A stretch of 64,000 bases of DNA from Blastococcus sp. Marseille-P5729 (lineage in GTDB: Bacteria > Actinomycetota > Actinomycetes > Mycobacteriales > Antricoccaceae): assembly GCF_900292035.1 (NCBI RefSeq), contig NZ_OMPO01000002.1, positions 682,001 to 746,000 on the forward strand, in the 5' to 3' direction. Positions within the stretch are counted from its first letter, which is position 1, and each line of letters starts with the position of its first letter. The position numbers were made by a program, and so were the translations under genes. Positions 1-8,514 of this stretch are shown here, piece by piece. The notes under the pieces are model-generated. The model ran no database searches and had not been told where the DNA came from. It saw nothing but the letters and a program-made list of their open reading frames with translations.

Positions 1-348
1 CAGCTGTGGGTGGGCTGGACCGTCGCCACCGTCATCCTCGCGGTGGCCTTCGGGCTGATCATCTACGGCCGCTACAAGGCGCACCAGGAAGGACCCCGGT
101 CGGCGACCATCCGCCCCCGTGATCCGTCCGAGCGGCGCTTCGCGATCGGCTGGAACTGGCGAGCGGGGCGGGACGGCGCGAGCCGCACGCGGCGACGGCG
201 TCCGCGGGGCCGGCATCCTGATGCGCCGCCGGGCGAGGAAGACTGGCTGGAGGCACCCGCGCCGTACCAGCAGCCGACCAAGGCGCTTCCGGACTTCCGG
301 CCGCCGGATTGCGCCCGCCCCCCCGCAGCAGCGACCCCGCCCCCGTAA
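1..348 (+). CDS. C-terminal part of a membrane protein (5' end outside window)
   Basis: The frame is already open at base 1 and runs to TAA at 346-348, so this is probably the end of a longer gene; a GTG at 10 is a possible but unconvincing internal start. The visible part opens with one strongly hydrophobic helix (about residues 4-21, ending Ile-Ile-Tyr-Gly-Arg-Tyr). It continues as a basic, Pro/Arg-rich tail of about 90 residues that would be cytoplasmic. This is what the last helix and tail of a multi-spanning transporter would look like. In mycobacteria the DUF2771 lipoprotein gene lies beside an MFS transporter, which fits but is not proof. It is followed after 21 bp by the lipoprotein gene, so the two are probably co-transcribed. 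Function is not assigned. Confidence 0.45.
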   Translation, partial: QLWVGWTVATVILAVAFGLIIYGRYKAHQEGPRSATIRPRDPSERRFAIGWNWRAGRDGASRTRRRRPRGRHPDAPPGEEDWLEAPAPYQQPTKALPDFRPPDCARPPAAATPPP

Positions 349-369
349 CCGACCTGGAGACGAACCCGA

Positions 370-858
370 GTGAGCCGCCTTGCCGACCGCGTCCGCGCGG
401 TGCTGTCCTTGCTCGCGGTCGCGCTACTCGTGGGCGGGTGTGGCGCCGATTCCGACGGCAGGCCGTCGATCGACGTGGCCGCGGGCGAGGCTGCCGCCAC
501 GGTCGAGCCGACCCTTTACTGCGTAGACGGTCACGCCCAGTTCGCGGCCGACGACGCCCGCACCGCGGCGCTGGAGGTCAAGCCGGACACGACGGTGGTC
601 ATCGACGTCCCCGAGCAGGTGGCGGACGCCGGCTGGACGATCCAGATCTGGACGGTGAACGACACCGCCGGCGGTGCGGTGCCCCTCGAGCAGATCGGCA
701 ACGTGGACGCCGGCAATGCGCGGTCGTACGACGGGTTCACCACCTCGGACGCTGTCCCGGACCGCTACTTCATCATCGTCGCGCTGCCGGAGGACCCGGG
801 GTGCGACGCGGTCGGCTCGGCCGGCATCTGGACGGTCCTGGTCTCCCGGGTCGCCTGA
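370..858 (+). CDS. DUF2771-type lipoprotein
   Basis: This 162-residue exported lipoprotein starts at GTG 370. Residues 1-25 form a signal peptide with a lipobox ending Val-Gly-Gly-Cys (Cys near 24), so the mature protein should be lipid-anchored outside the membrane. The remaining ~135 residues contain two further Cys (a TLYCVDG segment and a DPGCDAV segment) that could form a disulfide, and a beta-rich pattern. Length, lipobox and position beside a cold-shock gene match the actinobacterial DUF2771 family (compare Rv0875c) as I remember it. The family has no established function. It follows the preceding gene by 21 bp and converges on the cold-shock gene. Confidence 0.6.
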   Translation: MSRLADRVRAVLSLLAVALLVGGCGADSDGRPSIDVAAGEAAATVEPTLYCVDGHAQFAADDARTAALEVKPDTTVVIDVPEQVADAGWTIQIWTVNDTAGGAVPLEQIGNVDAGNARSYDGFTTSDAVPDRYFIIVALPEDPGCDAVGSAGIWTVLVSRVA

Positions 859-895
859 CCCGCCCCCGCCCGCTCGAGCCCCTGACGCGGGGTGA

Positions 896-1279
896 TCAGG
901 CGTCGAGGTCGTCCGCGACGGCGCGCAGCACGGTCGCGACCTTCTTGCCGTGCGAGCGGTCCGGGTAGCGCCCGCGGCGCAGCTGGTTGGAGACATCGTC
1001 CAGCAACTTGATGAGGTCCTCGACGATCGGGGTCAGCTCCTCGGGCTTGCGGCGGGGGGCTGCGACGACGGAGGGCGCAGGGGCGAGGACGCGAAGCGAG
1101 AGCGCCTGCGGGCCCCGGCGTCCGTCGGCGATGCCGAACTCGACGCGCTGGCCCTTCTTCAGCTCGCTGACGCCGGTCGGCAGGGCCGACTTGGGCACGA
1201 AGACGTCTTCGCCGCCCTGCTGGGAGACGAAGCCGAAGCCCTTCTCGGCGTCGTACCACTTCACACGTCCGCTTGGCAC
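896..1279 (-). CDS. cold-shock domain protein with C-terminal extension
   Basis: This 127-residue protein has a classic cold-shock domain in residues 1-66. RNP1 is visible as KGFGFV and RNP2 as VFVP (the usual form is VFVH), with the starting [11 protein letters not shown] strand, so it should bind single-stranded RNA or DNA as a five-stranded OB fold. Unlike the ~67-residue CspA (a second gene at 29997), it continues with about 60 residues rich in Pro/Arg and then a helical segment ending in Asp-Asp-Leu-Asp-Ala. Actinobacterial CspB proteins near DUF2771 share this longer form. The start is GTG at 1279, preceded by GAGG on the minus strand. Likely role: RNA chaperone or translation regulator; the tail's role is unknown. 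Confidence 0.85.
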   Translation of the reverse strand: MPSGRVKWYDAEKGFGFVSQQGGEDVFVPKSALPTGVSELKKGQRVEFGIADGRRGPQALSLRVLAPAPSVVAAPRRKPEELTPIVEDLIKLLDDVSNQLRRGRYPDRSHGKKVATVLRAVADDLDA

Positions 1280-1375
1280 TTGGTCCTCACTTCGTACGCG
1301 GGCGCGCTCACGCCCGATCTGGTTGCTTCAAGCCTAGTCGCCCTGGGCGGCGAGCCGACGGGCGGCGGATGCCAT

Positions 1376-1984
1376 CTAGGCGAAGGTAGCGCTCAACCAG
1401 CCGGGCAGCTCGGTAAGCGAGCCGAGCAGCACGTCGGCCCCTGCCTCGCGCAGCTCCTGCGCCGAGATGCCCCCGGTGGGCACGCCGACCGCCGTCGCAC
1501 CGGCCGCCTTGGCCGAACGCATGTCGCCGATGTGATCGCCGACGTACACATCGGCGTCCTCCTCGCGTAGCGCCTCGGTCTTCCCCTCACCCCAGCGGGT
1601 GCCGATCAGGCGGTCGTACGGGAGGTCCAGATGCTGCAGGTGCAGCAGTGCGTTGGGCTCGTACTTACCGGTCAGGACGAGGATCCGGCCACCGAGCCCG
1701 CGCACGGCCTCCATTGCCTCGCGAGCGCCGGGCAGCAGCACGGCCGGCTCGATCGCGACCTCCGGGTACAGCGTGCGGAACCGGTCGACCGCCGATGCCA
1801 CCTTCTCGGGTGGCAGGTAGGCGCCGAACACCACGTCCAGCGGCGGTCCCAGCGCGCTGACGGGGCTGTCGACGTCGATGCCGTACGCCGATTCGTCATT
1901 CAGTCGGTGCAGCAGGGCAGCGATGCCCGCCCGGGAGTCGACCAGCGTCATGTCGAGGTCGAAACCGACGACGAGGTCGCTCAC
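1376..1984 (-). CDS. HAD-superfamily phosphatase
   Basis: This 202-residue soluble enzyme carries all four haloacid-dehalogenase motifs. Motif I is DLDMTLVDS near the N-terminus (nucleophile Asp, acid/base Asp), motif II is LVLTGK with the Thr, the motif III Lys follows, and motif IV is VGDHIGD. A helical cap occupies roughly residues 20-85, so it is a subfamily I (phosphoglycolate-phosphatase-like) hydrolase. The physiological phosphomonoester cannot be read from the sequence. It starts at GTG 1984, three bases after the stop of the small gene upstream, so the two form an operon that probably reads on into the cold-shock gene (96-bp gap). Confidence 0.85.
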   Translation of the reverse strand: MSDLVVGFDLDMTLVDSRAGIAALLHRLNDESAYGIDVDSPVSALGPPLDVVFGAYLPPEKVASAVDRFRTLYPEVAIEPAVLLPGAREAMEAVRGLGGRILVLTGKYEPNALLHLQHLDLPYDRLIGTRWGEGKTEALREEDADVYVGDHIGDMRSAKAAGATAVGVPTGGISAQELREAGADVLLGSLTELPGWLSATFA

Positions 1985-1987
1985 GCG

Positions 1988-2191
1988 CTACCGGTTGGGG
2001 CGCGCCGTGGCGTGCTGGTAGCGGATCGCCGCGAGGGGAAGCGGGAAGCGGATGTCGTCCCCGAACGGCGACAGGGCGCCGGTGTTCTGCGCGGTGAGCT
2101 CGGTGACGGCGTGGCCTCCGGGGCCGCCCGGCCAGCTCGGCTCGAGCGTGGTGATCTCGTCCTTGGCGGGGCGAACGACGTCCTTGGCCAT
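1988..2191 (-). CDS. small conserved actinobacterial protein of unknown function
   Basis: This 67-residue protein starts at ATG 2191 with a strong GGAGG upstream on the minus strand and ends 3 bp before the HAD gene start, which supports it being a real gene. It is soluble, with no signal or membrane segment. Its centre carries a Gly-rich patch (SWPGGPGGHAV) and a recognisable Pro-Phe-Gly-Asp-Asp-Ile-Arg-Phe-Pro core. A similarly small gene (Rv0863) sits divergently beside the helicase-associated gene in M. tuberculosis, and I infer this may be its counterpart. No function is known to me. It is transcribed divergently from the helicase-associated gene, with about 100 bp between them. Confidence 0.65.
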   Translation of the reverse strand: MAKDVVRPAKDEITTLEPSWPGGPGGHAVTELTAQNTGALSPFGDDIRFPLPLAAIRYQHATARPNR

Positions 2192-2293
2192 GAGGCCTCC
2201 TCACAGTGCGCGGCGGAGCGACCGCCATCTCGGGCCGATCGTGCGTGACTAGCCTACCCGGGCGCCCAGCCCGATCCCAGGAGGCGTACTACC

Positions 2294-4636
2294 TTGGTAA
2301 GGATGACCAGTCGCCCGCCCCGCACCCTCGCCGACTGGCTGAACCGCCAGGACGACGCCTTCCTGGCTCGCCTGTTCCGGGCGCGCCCGGACGTCGCCTT
2401 CCCGCCGCCGCAGGACACCTCCTCGCTGGCCTCCCGGTTGTCGGTACGGATCTCGGTGAGCCGGGCGCTCGACGACGTCGACGCATGGTCGCTGCAAGTG
2501 CTCGACGGGCTGCTGCTGGGCGCCTCGCCCGGCTCCGTCGACGAGGTCCTGGGGATGTTGACGGGGGTCTCCCGGGAGGACGTGGCCGCCGCGGTCGACC
2601 GCCTTCGCGCCCTCGCGCTCGTGTGGGGTGAGGACGACGCTCTCAACGTGCCTGCCGCGGTCCGCGAGTCGGCGAGCCGGTTCATCGGCGGGCTGGGCCG
2701 ACCGGCCGCGGAGCTGTTCGTCGCCTACCCGAGCGAGGACATCCGCGCGGTCATGCGCCAACTGCGTCTGCCGTATGCAACGCAGCCGGGAGCCACCGCG
2801 CTGGTCTGCGAACGACTGCGCACCCCGAGTGTGGTGCGCGAGCTGTTGGCGAGCGCCCCGCCGGGAGCGGACGCCGTCCTCGACCGGCTCAGCGGGGCGA
2901 TCCCCGCGGGCGAGCTGTCGAACGCCGACCAGCTCCCCGACGTCGTCGACGAGAGCACCCCGCCGGTCCGGTGGCTGCTAGCGCACGGCCTGCTGGCCTA
3001 TGTCGGGCCCAGCCATCTCGAGATGCCCCGCGAGGTCGGTCTCGTGCTGCGCGGCGACGCGACACTCGGCCCCGCTCGGCTCACACCGCCGGCCAGCCGC
3101 GGAGAACGGCTGAAGAAGGCCGACGTGGACGGCGCCGGCGCGACCCATCTGCAGGAGGTGACCCGGCTCGCTGCCGAGCTGCTGCGGTTGATCACGATCG
3201 ACGAGCCGCGGGTGCTGCGCACCGGTGGCATGGGCACCCGGGAGGTCAGAAAGCTCGCGAAGTCACTCGGCAGCGACACCGAGACCACCCATCTGCTGCT
3301 GCACATCGCTCACGCAGCAGGGCTTCTGGCGAATACCTCGGCGTACGAACCGACCTGGTTGCCGACGCCGCGGTACGACGAGTGGCTGGACGAGCCGGTG
3401 GAGCGACAGTGGGCGACCCTCGCCGAGGCCTGGCTGCTGATGCCCGCGCTGTCGTGGTTGGCCGACGGGCCCGAGGCCGTGCACGCGCTGTCGGAGGCCA
3501 CCCACCGCGTCGGGGCGTCGGCGATGCGGCGTCGCGTGCTCGAGATCGCCCGGGACCTCGGCACGGGCCGCGTCGCGGACGCCGCCACGGTCACCGACCA
3601 GATCCGGTGGCGGTGGCCACGCCGTAGCACTCCCGGGAGCGACGCGCACATCGTCGCCACCCTCCGCGAAGCCGAACTGCTGGGCGTCACCGGGCGCGGC
3701 GCGCTGACGGGGATGGGGCGGGCGCTGCTCGACGACTCGCTGGAGGTCGCCGCCGCGGCGCTGACGGCCTTGCCCGAGCCCGTCGACAACGTGATCCTGC
3801 AGCCCGACCTGACCGCGATCGCTCCGGGACGGCTCTCGCCCGGCCTCGCGCACGACATGCACACGGTGTCCGATCTCGAGTCGTCGGGCGGCGCCGCGGT
3901 CTTCCGCATCACCGAGGCGTCGCTGCGCCGGGCGCTCGACGCCGGCCTGGACGCCGGGGAGATCAAGCGGCTGCTGCGCGAGCGGTCGGTCACCGAGCCG
4001 CCGCAGGCGCTGGACTACCTGATCGACGATGTCGCCCGCAAGCACGGCGTGCTGCGCGTAGGCGGGGCGTCCGCATACCTGCGCTGCGATGACGAGGCGA
4101 CCATCGACCTGCTCGAGTCGCATCGGGCGCTCGCTCACCTGCGGCTACGGCGGCTCGCCCCGACCGTGCTGCTGACCACCGCAGAGCCGACGACGCTGCT
4201 GGCCGCGCTCGAGGACGCCGGCGTGAGCCCGAGCTTCGAGAACGACCTCGGCGTCATCGAGGCCGGCGCGATCCAGCCGCCGCGCGCCCAGCCGCGCATC
4301 GAGCGCGCGGTGCGTCGTACCCCGCTCAGCCAGAGCGACGTCGAGACGATCGTGCACCGGCTGCGCACCGGCACCCAGGCGGCGGCCGCGGCCGACCCCG
4401 AACGCAGCAACGGCGCATCGACATCCACGACGCTCGCGGTGCTGAAGGACGCGGTCCAGAGCCACGATCGCGTCAGCCTCGACTACGTCGACGAGAACGC
4501 CCGGATGTCGACCCGCCTGGTCACTCCCTCCCGCATCGAGGGCGGGTTCCTCTACGGCTACGACTCGGCGGCGCGCGAGGTGCGGCGGTTCGCCATCCAC
4601 CGCATCATGGCCGTCTCGATCGCGTTCTCGGAGTAG
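2294..4636 (+). CDS. helicase-associated protein, partner of XPB (Rv0862c type)
   Basis: This ~780-residue soluble protein has no Walker motifs. It contains several winged-helix-like repeats and a C-terminal domain ending in a RLVTPSRIEGGFLYGYDS segment, the 'helicase-associated C-terminal' architecture that lies beside XPB in mycobacteria. TTG 2294 is preferred as start because AGGAGG (2279-2284) sits 9 bases upstream; ATG 2303 (protein starting MTSRPPR) is the alternative but is 18 bases from that site. It is followed by exonuclease III after 3 bp and then XPB, so the three genes form a repair operon. The exact biochemical role of the family is not established; a DNA-binding or regulatory partner for XPB is inferred. 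Confidence 0.8.
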   Translation: MVRMTSRPPRTLADWLNRQDDAFLARLFRARPDVAFPPPQDTSSLASRLSVRISVSRALDDVDAWSLQVLDGLLLGASPGSVDEVLGMLTGVSREDVAAAVDRLRALALVWGEDDALNVPAAVRESASRFIGGLGRPAAELFVAYPSEDIRAVMRQLRLPYATQPGATALVCERLRTPSVVRELLASAPPGADAVLDRLSGAIPAGELSNADQLPDVVDESTPPVRWLLAHGLLAYVGPSHLEMPREVGLVLRGDATLGPARLTPPASRGERLKKADVDGAGATHLQEVTRLAAELLRLITIDEPRVLRTGGMGTREVRKLAKSLGSDTETTHLLLHIAHAAGLLANTSAYEPTWLPTPRYDEWLDEPVERQWATLAEAWLLMPALSWLADGPEAVHALSEATHRVGASAMRRRVLEIARDLGTGRVADAATVTDQIRWRWPRRSTPGSDAHIVATLREAELLGVTGRGALTGMGRALLDDSLEVAAAALTALPEPVDNVILQPDLTAIAPGRLSPGLAHDMHTVSDLESSGGAAVFRITEASLRRALDAGLDAGEIKRLLRERSVTEPPQALDYLIDDVARKHGVLRVGGASAYLRCDDEATIDLLESHRALAHLRLRRLAPTVLLTTAEPTTLLAALEDAGVSPSFENDLGVIEAGAIQPPRAQPRIERAVRRTPLSQSDVETIVHRLRTGTQAAAAADPERSNGASTSTTLAVLKDAVQSHDRVSLDYVDENARMSTRLVTPSRIEGGFLYGYDSAAREVRRFAIHRIMAVSIAFSE

Positions 4637-4639
4637 CAG

Positions 4640-5560
4640 GTGCTGCGCGTCGCGTCGTTCAACATCAACGGGATCCGGGCTACCCGGCGCCGCGGGTTCG
4701 ACGACTGGCTCGCCACCCGCGGCTGTGACGTGGTGGCGCTGCAGGAGGTGCGTTGCCCGGTGCCGCAGCTGCCGGACGGCTCGTTCGGCGACTACCACCT
4801 GGCGTACGACGCCGGGATCATCCCGGGCCGCAGCGGGGTCGCGGTGCTCACTGTTCAGCGACCCGCCGCGGTTCGTTCCTGGTCGGGTACGGCGCTGGTG
4901 CGCTCCCCCGGCGAACGCCATGAGGAGCTCACCCCAGCGCCGTTGGAGGGGCCGCTCGCCCGCGGGCTGCGCGAGTTCGCCCATGAGGGGCGCTACATCG
5001 AGGTGGACCTCGCCGACCGGCCGGTCACCGTCGCGTCGTTGTACCTGCCGAAGGGCGGGCTGCCCGCCGAGCTGCAGATCCCCGGGCGGATCCGGGAGCG
5101 GCCGGACGGCGGGGCGAAGCACGAGCGCAAGCTGCGGTTCATGCGCGCCCTCGCGCGACAGCTCACGCACGCCCGGCGGCGGGCTCGCGTCACCGGCCGC
5201 GAGCTGCTGGTGACGGGCGATCTGAACGTCGCGCACCAGCCCTACGACGTCCGCAACTGGCGACGCTCACACCGAACCGAGGGCTTTCTACCGGTCGAGC
5301 GCGAGTGGCTGGGGTCGCTGCTGCACCCGCGCACGTTGGTCGACGTCGTACGCCGGGTGCACGGCGACGTCGACGGCCCCTACACGTGGTGGAGCTGGCT
5401 GGGCAACGCCTTCACGAACGACATCGGGTGGCGCATCGACTACCACCTCGCCACGCCCCGGCTGGCGCAAGCCGCCCTCCACGCGGCGGTGGACCGCGAG
5501 CCGCGCGCCGACGTACGGCTCAGCGATCACGCCGCGGTCGTCGTCGACTACCACCTCTAA
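4640..5560 (+). CDS. xthA: exodeoxyribonuclease III / AP endonuclease
   Basis: This 306-residue member of the exonuclease/endonuclease/phosphatase fold has the expected motifs in order. VASFNINGIRATRR (Asn) lies at the N-terminus, LQEVR (metal-binding Glu near 35) follows, then TGDLNVAH (catalytic Asp and Asn near 192-194), a WRIDYHLAT segment, and the C-terminal SDHAAVVVDY with the catalytic His. It should cleave at abasic sites and remove 3' blocking groups during base-excision repair. GTG 4640 starts three bases after the previous stop, so it is translationally close to the helicase-associated protein. A ~50-residue insertion (residues about 80-130, RSPGERHEELTPAP) makes it longer than the E. 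coli enzyme (268 residues). Its position between the XPB partner and XPB is unusual. Confidence 0.93.
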   Translation: MLRVASFNINGIRATRRRGFDDWLATRGCDVVALQEVRCPVPQLPDGSFGDYHLAYDAGIIPGRSGVAVLTVQRPAAVRSWSGTALVRSPGERHEELTPAPLEGPLARGLREFAHEGRYIEVDLADRPVTVASLYLPKGGLPAELQIPGRIRERPDGGAKHERKLRFMRALARQLTHARRRARVTGRELLVTGDLNVAHQPYDVRNWRRSHRTEGFLPVEREWLGSLLHPRTLVDVVRRVHGDVDGPYTWWSWLGNAFTNDIGWRIDYHLATPRLAQAALHAAVDREPRADVRLSDHAAVVVDYHL

Positions 5561-5626
5561 CTCGCACCCTCTCGCGTATCCACGGCATACCCTAGAAGGC
5601 TGCACCCCCGCCCCGAGGAGACGCTG

Positions 5627-7354
5627 ATGACCGGTGGCCCGCTGATCGTCCAGTCGGACAAGACCCTGCTGCTCGAGATCGACCACGAGCAGGCTCAGGC
5701 GTGCCGTCTGGAGATCGCCGCGTTCGCCGAGCTCGAGCGCTCACCCGAGCACGTGCACACCTATCGGGTGACGCCGCTGGGACTATGGAACGCGCGCGCC
5801 GCGGGGCACGATGCCGAGAAGGTCATCGACGCGCTGGTGCGCTACTCGCGCTTCCCCGTGCCGCACGCCCTCCTGGTCGACATCGCCGACACGATGGACC
5901 GTTTCGGACGGCTGCAGCTACGCAAGCATCCCGCTCACGGGCTGGTGCTGCAGACCACCGACCGCGCGGTGCTCGAGGAGGTGCTGCGCAACAAGAAGAT
6001 CCAGCCGATGCTGGGCTCGCGCATCGACGACGACACGGTCGCCGTCCACCCCTCCGAGCGGGGCCGCCTGAAGCAGGCGCTGCTCAAGATCGGCTGGCCC
6101 GCCGAGGACCACGCCGGGTACGTCGACGGCGAGGCGCACCCGATCGAGCTCGAGCAGGACGACTGGTCGCTGCGCGACTACCAGCAGCAGGCGGTCGACG
6201 GGTTCTGGGCCGGCGGCTCGGGCGTCGTCGTCCTGCCCTGCGGTGCCGGTAAGACCATGGTCGGGGCGGCCGCGATGGCGCAGGCGAAGGCGACCACGCT
6301 GATCCTGGTGACGAACACGGTCGCCGGCCGTCAGTGGAAGCGCGAGCTGATCGAGCGCACCTCCCTCACCGAGGAGGAGATCGGCGAGTACAGCGGCGAG
6401 AAGCGCGAGATCCGTCCGGTCACGATCGCGACCTACCAGATCATGACGACCCGCCGCAAGGGTCAGTACATGCACCTGGATCTCTTCGACAGCCGCGATT
6501 GGGGCCTCATCGTGTACGACGAGGTGCACCTGCTGCCCGCGCCGATCTTCCGGCTCACCGCCGATCTGCAGTCGCGTCGCCGGCTCGGGCTCACCGCGAC
6601 CCTGGTGCGCGAGGACGGCCGCGAGGGCGACGTCTTCTCGCTCATCGGCCCCAAGCGGTACGACGCCCCCTGGAAGGACATCGAGGCGCAGGGCTGGATC
6701 GCTCCGGCGATCTGCGGCGAGGTGCGGGTAACCCTCACGGACGCCGAGCGAATGGCCTATGCGACTGCCGAGCCGGAGGACAAGTACCGGCTGGCCGCGA
6801 CGGCGCGCACGAAGCTGCCGGTGGTCTCGAAGCTGATCGAGAAGCATCCCGACGAGCAGGCCCTCGTGATCGGCGCCTATCTGGACCAGCTCGAGCACGT
6901 CTCGGAGCACCTGGGCGGCGTCCCGATCATCCAGGGCAAGACGCCCAACAAGGAGCGCGAGAAGCTGTTCGACCAGTTCCGTACGGGTGAGCTGCGCGTG
7001 CTGGTGGTCAGCAAGGTCGCCAACTTCTCGATCGACCTCCCCGAGGCGAGCGTCGCGATCCAGATCTCCGGCACCTTCGGCTCCCGGCAGGAGGAGGCCC
7101 AGCGTCTCGGCCGGGTGCTGCGCCCGAAGTCGGACGGCAAGCAGGCGCACTTCTACACGATCGTCAGCCGCGACACGATCGACGCCGAGTACGCCGCACA
7201 CCGCCAGCGGTTCCTCGCCGAGCAGGGCTACGCCTACACGATCGTCGACGCCGACGACGTGGTCGCCGGCCCGCTGCCGATCGCGAACGAAGACTTGAGC
7301 AGCGATCTGGCCGCCGACCTAAGCGCCGACCTCGACCGCGACGACGACGGGTAG
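5627..7354 (+). CDS. DNA repair helicase XPB
   Basis: This 575-residue superfamily 2 helicase of the archaeal/actinobacterial XPB family starts at ATG 5627. An N-terminal damage-recognition-like domain (about 1-170) precedes the first RecA-like domain with Walker A PCGAGKT (near 204) and the DEVH box (near 298, VYDEVHLLPAPIF). It also shows the RED motif region (VREDGREGD). The second RecA domain has the QRLGRVLRPK motif VI with its arginine finger. It should unwind DNA 3' to 5' using ATP. The C-terminus is acidic (repeated Asp, DLDRDDDG). It lies 66 bp downstream of exonuclease III in the same direction. In bacteria the role is thought to be nucleotide-excision repair or transcription-coupled damage processing. 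Confidence 0.95.
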   Translation: MTGGPLIVQSDKTLLLEIDHEQAQACRLEIAAFAELERSPEHVHTYRVTPLGLWNARAAGHDAEKVIDALVRYSRFPVPHALLVDIADTMDRFGRLQLRKHPAHGLVLQTTDRAVLEEVLRNKKIQPMLGSRIDDDTVAVHPSERGRLKQALLKIGWPAEDHAGYVDGEAHPIELEQDDWSLRDYQQQAVDGFWAGGSGVVVLPCGAGKTMVGAAAMAQAKATTLILVTNTVAGRQWKRELIERTSLTEEEIGEYSGEKREIRPVTIATYQIMTTRRKGQYMHLDLFDSRDWGLIVYDEVHLLPAPIFRLTADLQSRRRLGLTATLVREDGREGDVFSLIGPKRYDAPWKDIEAQGWIAPAICGEVRVTLTDAERMAYATAEPEDKYRLAATARTKLPVVSKLIEKHPDEQALVIGAYLDQLEHVSEHLGGVPIIQGKTPNKEREKLFDQFRTGELRVLVVSKVANFSIDLPEASVAIQISGTFGSRQEEAQRLGRVLRPKSDGKQAHFYTIVSRDTIDAEYAAHRQRFLAEQGYAYTIVDADDVVAGPLPIANEDLSSDLAADLSADLDRDDDG

Positions 7355-7421
7355 TCGCATCCCGAGCGTTCTCGCGGGGTTGGCTGTACGACCTCGCCAC
7401 CGGGCACCCGACGCCGCGGCG

Positions 7422-8276
7422 CTACCGGGGAGTATCCGACTCCTCGGCGGCTGGCTCCCAGCTGGCGAGGGACTCGACCAGATCGCTCATCGCATCGAAG
7501 GACTGGTCCATCTCCAGCGCCGGGAAGGAGTGCGCCGGGAAGCTGACCGGCCTGGCCGGGATTCCCGCGACAGTGGTGTGCGGAGGGACCGGGTCGAGGA
7601 CGACGCTGCCGGCGCCGATCTTCGCTCCCTCGCCGACCTGGATGTTGCCGAGCACCTTGGCACCCGCGCCGATCATTACGCCGCGCCCGATCTTGGGGTG
7701 CCGGTCGCCGTCCTGCTTGCCGGTGCCGCCGAGGGTGACCTCGTGCAGCATCGAGAAGTCGTCCTCGACGACGGCGGTCGCGCCGATGACGACGCTCGTG
7801 GCGTGATCGAACATGATGCCCTTGCCGATGCGAGCCGCTGGGTGGATGTCGACGGCGAACACCTCCGAGATGCGGCCCTGCAGATAGAGCGCGGTCGCGC
7901 AGCGCTCCTGGTTCCAGAACACGTGGGCCGCCCGATATGCCTGCAGCGACTGGAAGCCCTTGAAGTGCAGCAGCGGAGAGGTGTACCCGCCGCACGCGGG
8001 GTCGCGGGTGGCGACGGCCTGCAGATCGGCGATCACCGATCTGATCAGCTGCGGGTCGGTGGCGTACGCCTCGCGAACCAGCGACGCAATCGAGTCGGCG
8101 GGGACCTGGTCCGTCCCGAGCTTCACGCCGAGGATTGCAGCGAGCGCTTCGGTGAGCGTGTCGTGCCGGAGGATCGCGGCGGTCAGATAGGGCGCGAGAA
8201 TCGGCTCGGCCTGCGCGTCGCGCTCGGCCTCGATGCGGATCTGCGACCAGACCTCGTGGTCGGCAACGGGATTCAT
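7422..8276 (-). CDS. cysE: serine O-acetyltransferase
   Basis: This 284-residue enzyme is predicted to transfer acetyl from acetyl-CoA to L-serine, giving O-acetylserine for cysteine synthesis. It is the long, E. coli-like form: an all-helical N-terminal domain (about 1-140) is followed by the left-handed beta-helix. That helix contains the diagnostic AVDIHPAARIGKGIMFDHATSVVIG segment (catalytic Asp/His pair) and GGTGK...RHPKIGRGVMIGAGAKVLGNI, ending with the IPARPV tail. Many actinobacteria carry only the short CysE, so this form is noteworthy. ATG 8276 has AGAGGT upstream. A short leader peptide and hairpin precede it, which suggests attenuation control in response to sulfur or cysteine. 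Confidence 0.93.
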   Translation of the reverse strand: MNPVADHEVWSQIRIEAERDAQAEPILAPYLTAAILRHDTLTEALAAILGVKLGTDQVPADSIASLVREAYATDPQLIRSVIADLQAVATRDPACGGYTSPLLHFKGFQSLQAYRAAHVFWNQERCATALYLQGRISEVFAVDIHPAARIGKGIMFDHATSVVIGATAVVEDDFSMLHEVTLGGTGKQDGDRHPKIGRGVMIGAGAKVLGNIQVGEGAKIGAGSVVLDPVPPHTTVAGIPARPVSFPAHSFPALEMDQSFDAMSDLVESLASWEPAAEESDTPR

Positions 8277-8318
8277 GGCTGTACCTCTGCTGTCGGCTCG
8301 ACGGATGACGGGCTGCTG

Positions 8319-8336
8319 GCCCTCACCGGGGAGGGC
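8319..8336 (-). promoter_or_regulatory. hairpin between leader peptide and cysE
   Basis: A perfect 6-bp stem (GCCCTC with GAGGGC) and 6-base loop lies 7 bp after the leader-peptide stop and about 43 bp before the cysE start. No U-tract follows, so simple intrinsic termination is unlikely. It could act on translation or as a Rho-dependent attenuation element. The coupling to leader translation is inference. Confidence 0.5.
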
Positions 8337-8342
8337 GGTAGG

Positions 8343-8414
8343 TCATCGACAGAGCGCGCTGCTGACGCGAAGCAGGTCGACGTGCCGTCGGCGATAGGCA
8401 GTCTCGAACGCCAC
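8343..8414 (-). CDS. 23-residue regulatory leader peptide upstream of cysE
   Basis: A short ORF starts at GTG 8414 with a near-perfect GAGGAGG ribosome site 8 bases upstream and ends TGA at 8343-8345. Its translation contains YRRRHVDLLRVSSALCR at the C-terminus. This Arg/His-Val-Asp-Leu...Ser-Ser-x-x-Cys pattern is, to my knowledge, the hallmark of a family of short actinobacterial 'putative leader peptides' found before sulfur-assimilation genes. It lies 66 bp upstream of cysE in the same direction, consistent with a cysteine- or sulfur-responsive uORF. A GTG at 8423, in frame and three codons upstream, overlaps the ribosome site and is less likely to be the start. It is too short for routine gene finders. 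Confidence 0.8.
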   Translation of the reverse strand: MAFETAYRRRHVDLLRVSSALCR

Positions 8415-8514
8415 GGCTGTCACCTCCTCGCTCCGGGTCGCACGTGAGCAGTTGCTCGCTCAACAGTATCGGCGGCGTTCTCATTCCCTGCCACCGCCCG
8501 TAGCATCGGCGGGC

